Part shown: one piece after another, positions 25,190-32,348 of the stretch | Numbering within the stretch: the stretch's first letter is position 1 | How the letters are laid out: each line of letters opens with the position of its first letter | NCBI GenBank assembly: GCA_020636105.1 | Contig: JACJYL010000001.1 | Coordinates: 3,472,001 to 3,536,000, forward strand | Direction: 5' to 3' | DNA: 64,000 nt | From: Lewinellaceae bacterium | GTDB taxonomy: Bacteria > Bacteroidota > Bacteroidia > Chitinophagales > Saprospiraceae | The notes under the pieces: generated by a model | Seen by the model: only the letters and a program-made list of their open reading frames with translations | Told to the model about the DNA's origin: nothing | Databases searched by the model: none | Made by a program: the position numbers and the translations under genes

Positions 25190-26575
25190 ATGGCAAAACG
25201 GAAAAATACCCTGATTTACGGCCTGGTTGGAGTCATCGTCCTTCTAGCAGCCCTGGCTGCCTGGAAAAACAATTCCAAACCAAAAGGCGAAAAAGTAATC
25301 GTTGAAAAAGTAGAAAAAAGAACCATCCAGGAAATTGTCGCAGCAAGTGGAAAGGTATTCCCGCAGACGGAAGTAAAGATCAGTTCCGACGTATCGGGAG
25401 AGGTGGTTGAACTTTACATTGCCGAAGGAGACTCGGTGGTATTTGGTCAGTTGCTTGCAAAGATTGACCCGGATGCTTACCAATCACAGGTAGAACGCGG
25501 TACGGCTAACGTCAACAGCGCCAAAGCCCAATTGAGTAATGCCATAGCCGGGATCGAAACCTTTAAGGCCCAGAAAGAACAGATTACAGCTCAGCTCAAT
25601 AATGCACGTACCATCCACAAACGCAACGAGGATCTGAAAAAAGAGGGCGTCATTTCCCAGGCAGACTACGATGCCTCACTCGCTACTTTGCGCGGCCTCG
25701 AAGCCAATCTTCGGGCAGCAGAATCCAACATAAATTCCGGGGAAGAATCTGCCAATGCGGCCAGGTATTCTGTTGAAAGTTCTCAAGCCATGCTCCGAGA
25801 ATTACAGACCAGCCTTAAAAGGACGACGATCTTTGCTCCGGTAAGTGGTATTGTCTCTAGCCTGAACGTCGAACAAGGCGAAAGGGTGGTGGGAACCATA
25901 CAAATGCAGGGAACGGAAATGATGCGTATTGCCAATTTGAATGCCATGGAAGTCAGGGTGGATGTAAGTGAAAATGATATCCCCAGTGTAGTCCTGGGCA
26001 ATGAGGCCGAAATCGAAGTGGATGCTTACCTGGGCCGTACCTTTAAAGGCCATGTGACACAGATCGCTCACTCTGCCGCCAACAGCGCGACAGCTTCGCT
26101 TACCTCTGACCAGGTGACCAATTTTGAAGTCCGCATCAGTATTGACCCCGAATCCTATAAAGATATCGTCACCAAGGACAAACCGTATCCTTTCAGACCA
26201 GGAATGTCCGCTACCGTGGAGATTAAAACCAAGTCAGTGGAAGACGTCTTAAGCATCCCCATCCAGGCCGTGACAACCCGTGAAAAAGATGCCCAAAAAA
26301 GTAAGGCTCCTAAAAAAGAAGGAGAAGAGGAAACTAAGGACGAAAAAGACCTTCTTGAAGTGGTCTTCATCGTAACAGAAGCCGATACGGTTAAAATGAT
26401 GGAAGTCACCACAGGCATCCAGGATGATGATTATATCCAGATCCTCACCGGGTTAAAAGATGAAGAGGAAGTCGTCACCGGACCCTACACCGCCATTTCC
26501 AGGAAACTAAAACAAGGCGACAAAATCATCAAAACTTCTGAAGCCGATTTTTATAAAAGCACTAAAAAGGAATAA
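25190..26575 (+). CDS. HlyD/MacA-type periplasmic membrane fusion protein
   Basis: 461 residues. It has an N-terminal membrane anchor (LIYGLVGVIVLLAALAAW), a biotinyl-lipoyl half (SGKVFPQTEVKISSDVSGEVVELYIAEGDSV), a long alpha hairpin (about 95-205), the second lipoyl half (TTIFAPVSGIVSSLNVEQGERV) and the beta-barrel. A charged insert (SKAPKKEGEEETKDEKD, about 365-385) lies before the membrane-proximal domain. It links an inner-membrane pump, usually an ABC transporter of MacB type, to TolC. MacB usually follows in such operons, but here a strong terminator ends the unit. Confidence 0.85.
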   Translation: MAKRKNTLIYGLVGVIVLLAALAAWKNNSKPKGEKVIVEKVEKRTIQEIVAASGKVFPQTEVKISSDVSGEVVELYIAEGDSVVFGQLLAKIDPDAYQSQVERGTANVNSAKAQLSNAIAGIETFKAQKEQITAQLNNARTIHKRNEDLKKEGVISQADYDASLATLRGLEANLRAAESNINSGEESANAARYSVESSQAMLRELQTSLKRTTIFAPVSGIVSSLNVEQGERVVGTIQMQGTEMMRIANLNAMEVRVDVSENDIPSVVLGNEAEIEVDAYLGRTFKGHVTQIAHSAANSATASLTSDQVTNFEVRISIDPESYKDIVTKDKPYPFRPGMSATVEIKTKSVEDVLSIPIQAVTTREKDAQKSKAPKKEGEEETKDEKDLLEVVFIVTEADTVKMMEVTTGIQDDDYIQILTGLKDEEEVVTGPYTAISRKLKQGDKIIKTSEADFYKSTKKE

Positions 26576-26589
26576 CGTAAATTTTCCTT

Positions 26590-26643
26590 AAAACAAAAAT
26601 CCCGAATTTTATCTGATCAGATGAAATTCGGGATTTTTGTTTT
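26590..26643. terminator. bidirectional terminator, near-perfect 27-bp stem
   Basis: AAAACAAAAATCCCGAATTT pairs with AAATTCGGGATTTTTGTTTT, and the centre ATCTGATCAGAT is itself a palindrome. A and T tracts on both sides suit the converging efflux and manA transcripts. Confidence 0.85.
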
Positions 26644-26685
26644 ATGAAAAGAGATAAACCGCCCTGACGATTGAACCTTGAACCT

Positions 26686-27897
26686 TCAACAGACCATCAT
26701 AAAAGGCACTCCTGCACAAAATAATTCCCCTTCACCTTCCATGTTCACCAAGGAGGTGTCAGGCACAAAAAAAGCTTCTCCTTTTGAAAAGGGAGATCCT
26801 TCACCTGTGCTAACATTTCCTTCCAGCACAAAATAAATTTCAGGGCCGGTATTGGGCATGCGCTGATATTGCTGCCCTTTTTTCAACACCAGGTGAGACA
26901 ATTGAAAATCAGGCGCAGGAGTTTCCACTTTCGACCTGATTGCGTTTATCGAAACGGGGGTCAATATCTTCGGAATCACCGATTCAAAACGGACGTGTTT
27001 CATCAACTCAGCCACATCTACGTATTTGGGGGTCAGCCCTCCGCGAAGCACATTGTCCGAATTGGCCATCAATTCCACATTCACCCCTTCGAGGTAGGCG
27101 TGTAATATTCCGCTATCCTGGAAGACCACTTCTCCCGGTTTGACATTCACCAGGTTCAAAAAATAAACAGAAAAAATGCCCCGGTCGTAATTGCCGCCCT
27201 GGGTAAAATCGCAAAAAGCCCTATGAGCCCAAAAGTCCGGATGGTCTTTTTTTAGCAAGCCTTTTTCATAGGAAATTTTGAGCCTTTTTTCCAGGGGTTC
27301 CAGTATTTCATTCACCCTTTCCTGGGACAACTCCATAACATGCCGATACAGGCGTGCGATATCATGATCCGTACCAAAAACAGGTCTCAGTCCGGCAAAT
27401 TCAGGCACACTTTCCAGCAATTCGTTGATAGATTTTATGTTACGAAACCCGTGCAGTAACCAAAAATCGGTCAGCGCCCACATCAGCTCAGGTTTGTGAT
27501 TGTCATCCTTGAAATTTCGATCAGGAGCCTCTATTGGAACACCTTCTTTTTCTTCTGCATAAAACCCCTGTACCGCCGCGCTTTTATTAGGATGCACCTG
27601 TATAGAAAGCATCTTTTTTACGTCAAGGACCTTAAATAGAAAGGGTAACTTACCCCCAAACCGTTTGGCTACTGCATCCCCAAGAGCAGCGATTGGATTT
27701 GAAGTCACCCATTCATCCAGGCGTTGCCAGCCCTGCGCTGTCAATACCCGGGAAGGGCCTTTGGGATGTGTTCCCATCCACCATTCTGCGACAGGCTTTT
27801 TGTCTTCATTGTTTATGTCCAACAGGTCAGGGATGAATTGGGTTCCCCCCCAGGCATAATGCTGGAGGACTCCTTTAAGTGGGAAAACGGTTTGCAT
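26686..27897 (-). CDS. manA: class I mannose-6-phosphate isomerase
   Basis: 403 residues. The type I phosphomannose isomerase signature is present: QVHPNKSAA near 105 (Gln and His zinc ligands), NHKPELMWALTDFWLLHGFR near 135 (the Lys-Pro-Glu with the zinc Glu), and GILHAYLEGVNVELMANSDNVLRGGLTPKYVDV near 265-295 (zinc His and catalytic Arg). It interconverts mannose-6-phosphate and fructose-6-phosphate in the cytoplasm, feeding GDP-mannose and GDP-fucose synthesis. It has its own promoter upstream and converges on the efflux operon. A short 7-nt repeat TTGAACC lies at its 3' end. Confidence 0.92.
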   Translation of the reverse strand: MQTVFPLKGVLQHYAWGGTQFIPDLLDINNEDKKPVAEWWMGTHPKGPSRVLTAQGWQRLDEWVTSNPIAALGDAVAKRFGGKLPFLFKVLDVKKMLSIQVHPNKSAAVQGFYAEEKEGVPIEAPDRNFKDDNHKPELMWALTDFWLLHGFRNIKSINELLESVPEFAGLRPVFGTDHDIARLYRHVMELSQERVNEILEPLEKRLKISYEKGLLKKDHPDFWAHRAFCDFTQGGNYDRGIFSVYFLNLVNVKPGEVVFQDSGILHAYLEGVNVELMANSDNVLRGGLTPKYVDVAELMKHVRFESVIPKILTPVSINAIRSKVETPAPDFQLSHLVLKKGQQYQRMPNTGPEIYFVLEGNVSTGEGSPFSKGEAFFVPDTSLVNMEGEGELFCAGVPFMMVC

Positions 27898-27944
27898 ATC
27901 TTTTTCTTTGATCCGATGTAAAACTCCTTCTTTTGATACAAATT

Positions 27945-27977
27945 CAAAAATATCAGCCGCTTTATTTCATAAACAAA
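27945..27977 (-). promoter_or_regulatory. manA promoter (-33 TTTG, -7 TATTTTTG)
   Basis: On the minus strand TTTG (27974-27977) is followed after 21 nt by TATTTTTG (27945-27952), matching the Bacteroidota consensus. The start codon is about 48 nt downstream. Confidence 0.5.
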
Positions 27978-28050
27978 TGGCTTTTTGGTTTATCTTTATT
28001 GCTCGCAGCCACTTTTTTCAGGCAGCAATCATCACAACGGAACCTAAAAC

Positions 28051-29019
28051 ATGACCACAAAAGAAGTACGGAACCTTATAGGGCAAGGCAAACTGGACAA
28101 AGCCATCAAAGCCATGGAACTCATGGCAGAAAATCAGGATAACAATGATGCGGCGAATGCCGTCATATTACAATCTGCCCAGTACTACCAGAACGAAAGA
28201 AACAACCTCCAGGGGACCATCACCGGAGCCAATTACAATATGACGAGGGCGAAGATTGCCAATGCACTCCTGTATTCACTTGACGACCTGCAGGATGACG
28301 ATACCAGAGAGGAGGCCGCAGGCGTTCAGACCCATACCATAGTCGATAACCTCGTCGATGCAACGAAACCTTCCGGGTCAAAAACTGTGTTGTTCCTGGC
28401 ATCCAATCCTTCCCAAACCGGTAAACTGCAACTGACACATGAGTTCGCAAGACTCTCCCAACAACTGCAGGACAGTGATTTCAAACCTAAAATGGAGGAT
28501 GCCATCACCTTTACCAATCTTCAGAAATTCATCCTCCAGGAAAAACCCGGAATTGTTCATTTTTCAGGGCACGGAGAAAAATTAGGCGCAGAAGTAAAGG
28601 ATGCCCTGAGCCGGGGTGGACTGAATATTGACGATGAAAATCAAACCGTTGATACAGGAATCATCCTGTTCAGCGAAGACCTGCGCGAACCTTTTTTGGT
28701 GAGCACGGATGTCATCGGTCATTTGTTCAAAAGCATGGTCAAAATACAGAATGTGCCTATTGAAACGGTCATCTTCAACTCCTGTCATTCGGAGGCCCAG
28801 GCCCAGGCTGTCTCCCAATACGTTCCCAATGTAATTGGCACCAGTTATGCCGTCAAGGACAATGCCGCCATTGCTTTTTCCACCAGTTTTTATCTCGGCC
28901 TGGCCCAGGGACAGAATGTGCTGCAGGCGGTCAACCTCGGCGTAGGAAACGCCATGGCGTACAATGAACCGATCGACCGGTTTGTGCTTTATCAAAATGG
29001 AGAGAAGGTGGATTTATAA
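28051..29019 (+). CDS. EAD-CHAT protease
   Basis: 322 residues. Residues 1-85 (RNLIGQGKLDKAIKAMELM with NMTRAKIANALLYSL) look like an effector-associated domain of the EAD11 type, an adaptor that pairs with a matching copy in a partner. Residues about 110-322 form a CHAT (caspase-like) protease: IVHFSGHG supplies the catalytic His near 173 and FNSCHSEAQA the Cys near 248. This CHAT domain is very close to the one ending the 984-residue protein two genes on, over its whole length. It starts the plus-strand run 28051-35045. Expected role (inferred): a protease effector released when its partner senses a trigger. Confidence 0.85.
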   Translation: MTTKEVRNLIGQGKLDKAIKAMELMAENQDNNDAANAVILQSAQYYQNERNNLQGTITGANYNMTRAKIANALLYSLDDLQDDDTREEAAGVQTHTIVDNLVDATKPSGSKTVLFLASNPSQTGKLQLTHEFARLSQQLQDSDFKPKMEDAITFTNLQKFILQEKPGIVHFSGHGEKLGAEVKDALSRGGLNIDDENQTVDTGIILFSEDLREPFLVSTDVIGHLFKSMVKIQNVPIETVIFNSCHSEAQAQAVSQYVPNVIGTSYAVKDNAAIAFSTSFYLGLAQGQNVLQAVNLGVGNAMAYNEPIDRFVLYQNGEKVDL

Positions 29020-29031
29020 ATATTACAACTT

Positions 29032-29226
29032 ATGGGACTTAATTTTACTCCTGAGAAAAACAACACCTTAAAAGAACAGATCGGGAAGGTAATAACCGGT
29101 GAATCGACTTCACTCGTGGTCGCCGGTTATGTAACGGAAGAAGAATTTGCTGAAATATTTGAGCTCGAAACATTGACCAGCCTTGACGTTTCTTTCGCCC
29201 TGATTTCAAAAAATGAGCTGAGGTAA
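29032..29226 (+). CDS. short LRR-like ORF, possible detached N-terminus of the next gene
   Basis: 64 residues beginning 12 bp after the EAD-CHAT stop. The C-terminal part LTSLDVSFALIS has the LxxLxLS pattern of a leucine-rich repeat. The next gene opens abruptly inside an LRR (IDIDLSYDYF) and is in another frame 34 bp on, with a TGA upstream in its own frame at 29219-29221. Either this was the N-terminus of the big protein, cut off by a frameshift near 29221, or it is an independent small protein. A sequencing error cannot be excluded. Confidence 0.45.
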   Translation: MGLNFTPEKNNTLKEQIGKVITGESTSLVVAGYVTEEEFAEIFELETLTSLDVSFALISKNELR

Positions 29227-29260
29227 AACCTGTATTGTTTACCTGTCATTCATACAAAAA

Positions 29261-32215
29261 ATGGCCATAGACATAGACCTTTCATACGATTACTTCAAAA
29301 CCCTGGAAGCGGGGTTGCCGAAGTTAAAAAACCTCAGGCACCTGTTTCTGTTTGGATGTAATCTGGCTGAACTGCCCGAAAGCATTAAGGAATTGAAAGG
29401 ACTGGAACTGCTGAATCTTAGCGGTAACCGGTTACAAACTTTTCCGCATATCATTACAACACTTAAATCCCTCCAAGCGCTTTGTATCGATCATTACACC
29501 CTTAAAGAGGTACCGGAAGCCATCGGGCAACTTGAAAACCTGAAATTCCTGGCCATCAACCCCATCGACAAAATTATCGTAAAAGATGGAGAAATTTTTT
29601 TCCCCGAACGCATCGGCATTGATTTTGAGATCGATTATGAAGAACTCTACAAATTCACCCATTTGGAAAAGCTGGATCTCGCAGGTGTAAAAAAAGAGAT
29701 CATTGAAAAAATTGATTTCACCCGTTTTCCAAAACTCACCCACCTCGGGCTTTTCCATTGCAACCTGACGAATATTCCGGCCTCCGTTTTCCAATTGAAG
29801 GATCTTGAATACCTGGATCTTGGTGACAACCAACTTGAGACCTTTCCGGAAGAAATGTTCCAACTCAAAAAACTCAAACACCTCCAGCTAAGAAACAATG
29901 AAATCAAGGAGGTGCCAAAATCTATACACCGATTTTCTTTTCACGAAAAGGAAATCATACTACCTTATACCAGTTCGGTCTTCCTGGGGCTCGATCTAAG
30001 AAAAAACCCCGTTGAGAATGTCCCGCGGGAAATCATCGACCAGGGATTTGCCGCCATAAAAAATTACTTCGCTTCCATAAAAGCCGGAAAGACGACTTCT
30101 TTTAACTCTGCCAAACTCATGATTGTCGGGCGGGGCCGTGTGGGAAAAACTTCCCTGCTCAAAAAACTCATCGACCCCTCATTTGATATTTCCAAAAAAG
30201 AAGAAGACAGCACCCGAGGCATCGACATCCGTAAATGGGTTTTTGAAAATGAGGCCGGCAAAGTTTTTGATGCCCGTTTCTGGGATTTTGGCGGACAGCA
30301 AAATTACTACACCCCCCACCAGTTTTTCCTCACCAAACGGTCGCTTTACATTCTCGTTTGGGATGCCATGCACGAAGAGGATCAGCTCACTTTCGGGTAC
30401 TGGCTCAACCTGATCAAAGTTTTAAGTGACGACTCGCCGGTCATCCTGGTGATGAACAAATCCGATGAACGCACCAAATCGATTGATGAAGCAGGCCTGA
30501 AAAAAATGTTCCCCAATATTGTCAATTTCCATAAAGTGAGCTGTAGTAACAACACGGGCATTGACACGCTTCGGCAAGAGATCAAAAAGGTCTTTTGCAA
30601 CCTGCCACACGTCAATGACCAGCTTTCTTTCACCTGGAAATATGTGCGGGAAAGTCTTGAAGAAAAAAGCTTGTCCACCCCTTTTATATCCAACGACGCA
30701 TATTATTCCATTTGTTCTAAACGGGAACTCGACACTGAAAAAGCGAATTTCCTCAGCCAATACCTTCATGACCTCGGCACCATCATTCATTTCAACAACA
30801 ACCTAAACCTCCGAAATACGGTCATCCTTAACCCGGAATGGCTCACCAAAGCCGTTTACGCCGTGATTGATGATAAAACGATCATTGAAAACAAGGGGCA
30901 TTTCACCAATTCGGATCTTGATCGCGTCTGGAAAGACAATTACCCGTCGGAAAAATATGGATTGTTGCTCAATATGATGGAAATGTTCGAGTTGTGCTTT
31001 TCCTTTGATCAGGGCAGTAAACACATTCTGCCGCTGCTGTTATCCCCGGAAACCCCGGAAATAAACTGGACTACTGAAGACAGCCTTAATTTCGAATACG
31101 AATATGCCTTCATGCCAACAGGGATCATGACAAAATTTATCGTGCGCAACAATAAAAGCATCCTGAACAACAGTACCTTCTGGAAATTCGGTGTATTTTT
31201 TGCCTCCAAGGAAATTGAGGCCCTGATCAAAGAGGATAGAAACAAAAAAAGAATATCTATTCAGATTCGGGGTAAAGGCGACAAAAAAGCTTACCTCTCC
31301 TGGCTGAGACAGGAAATCGAAACCATCAATGAAGGGTTCTCCAACCTTGAAGTGGAGCAAAAGATCCCATGCAATTGTTCGGAGTGTCGCAATAGCAATG
31401 ATCCCCATTTGTATAACCACAGCTCGCTTTTGAAACGCAAAGAAAAAGATAAACAAACGGTGGAATGCGACCTGAGTTTTGAAAACGTCAGCATCAGCAG
31501 TTTGCTCGATGGGGTCGGAATCGAACCCGTCGAAGCCAGTCGTGCCGGCAAAATACCAAAATCCCCAAAGGAAAAAGAGACCGCATCAAAGAAGGTGCTT
31601 TTCCTGGCTTCCAACCCTTCCCAAACGGCAAAGATCCAACTGGATACCGAACACAGCCGGATCACCCAACAGCTTCAAAACAGCTCGTTCAAAACCATCA
31701 TGGAGCAAGCTGTTACGTTCAACAATCTCCAGAAATTCATCCTGAAAGAAAAACCGGAGATCATCCACTTTTCAGGACATGGGGCGGAGTTGGAAACGGA
31801 TATTATCAAAGCCCTGGGGGCAACAGGAACGTCCGGAGATAATTTGGATACAGGCATTTTTTTGTTGAGCGAAGACCTGCGCGAACCTTTTTTGGTACAA
31901 ACCGATGTCATTCGCCAGCTTTTTAAAAGCATGGTCTCCATACAGAATATCCCCATTGAAACGGTTATTTTTAACAGTTGCCATTCCGAAGCACAGGCCA
32001 GGGCAGTAGCAGAATTTGTGCCCAATGTAGTGGGAACGAGTTATTCCGTTAGGGATGAGGCTTCCATTGCTTTTTCCACAGGCTTTTACCTCGGCCTTGC
32101 AGAATCCCGGACTATCCTGCAATCTGTCAATCTCGGAATGACCAACGCCATGAGCAAAGGAGTACCCCCGGATCGTTTTGTACTATATCAAAATGGAAAA
32201 CGTGTTGATTTGTAA
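29261..32215 (+). CDS. LRR-Roc-COR-CHAT protein
   Basis: 984 residues. Residues 1-270 are leucine-rich repeats (LKNLRHLFLFGCNLAELP and similar). A Roc GTPase follows with G1 GRGRVGKTSL near 290, G3 DFGGQQ near 346 and G4 NKSD near 400. The COR region runs from about 450 to 700 (ILNPEWLTKAVYAV), then a cysteine-bearing patch CNCSEC near 708 and a linker. Residues about 770-984 are a CHAT protease with IIHFSGHGAEL (His) and FNSCHSEAQA (Cys). The LRR sensor, GTP switch and protease are thus one chain, a layout seen in NTP-dependent conflict systems. The CHAT part is a paralogue of that at 28051-29019, so duplication or domain shuffling within the locus is likely. Confidence 0.88.
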   Translation: MAIDIDLSYDYFKTLEAGLPKLKNLRHLFLFGCNLAELPESIKELKGLELLNLSGNRLQTFPHIITTLKSLQALCIDHYTLKEVPEAIGQLENLKFLAINPIDKIIVKDGEIFFPERIGIDFEIDYEELYKFTHLEKLDLAGVKKEIIEKIDFTRFPKLTHLGLFHCNLTNIPASVFQLKDLEYLDLGDNQLETFPEEMFQLKKLKHLQLRNNEIKEVPKSIHRFSFHEKEIILPYTSSVFLGLDLRKNPVENVPREIIDQGFAAIKNYFASIKAGKTTSFNSAKLMIVGRGRVGKTSLLKKLIDPSFDISKKEEDSTRGIDIRKWVFENEAGKVFDARFWDFGGQQNYYTPHQFFLTKRSLYILVWDAMHEEDQLTFGYWLNLIKVLSDDSPVILVMNKSDERTKSIDEAGLKKMFPNIVNFHKVSCSNNTGIDTLRQEIKKVFCNLPHVNDQLSFTWKYVRESLEEKSLSTPFISNDAYYSICSKRELDTEKANFLSQYLHDLGTIIHFNNNLNLRNTVILNPEWLTKAVYAVIDDKTIIENKGHFTNSDLDRVWKDNYPSEKYGLLLNMMEMFELCFSFDQGSKHILPLLLSPETPEINWTTEDSLNFEYEYAFMPTGIMTKFIVRNNKSILNNSTFWKFGVFFASKEIEALIKEDRNKKRISIQIRGKGDKKAYLSWLRQEIETINEGFSNLEVEQKIPCNCSECRNSNDPHLYNHSSLLKRKEKDKQTVECDLSFENVSISSLLDGVGIEPVEASRAGKIPKSPKEKETASKKVLFLASNPSQTAKIQLDTEHSRITQQLQNSSFKTIMEQAVTFNNLQKFILKEKPEIIHFSGHGAELETDIIKALGATGTSGDNLDTGIFLLSEDLREPFLVQTDVIRQLFKSMVSIQNIPIETVIFNSCHSEAQARAVAEFVPNVVGTSYSVRDEASIAFSTGFYLGLAESRTILQSVNLGMTNAMSKGVPPDRFVLYQNGKRVDL

Positions 32216-32280
32216 GGTGAAGGAGATTGAGGAAGATTGAAATCGTCCGAAGAGAGATCCTCGTGCACGTAGTACCGGAA

Positions 32281-32344
32281 CAACCTGAAACCATTTGAAC
32301 CATATAACACCGTATCACAACATCAAATAATCAATCCATCAAAA
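32281..32344 (+). repeat. degenerate octamer array in the caspase gene leader
   Basis: Units of 8 nt run into the start codon: TATCACAA, CATCAAAT, AATCAATC, CATCAAAA (32313-32344) share NATCANNN, preceded by CAACCTGA, AACCATTT, GAACCATA, TAACACCG in the same phase. The unit containing the ATG (TATCATGG) keeps the pattern. Confidence 0.65.
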
Positions 32345-32348
32345 TATC

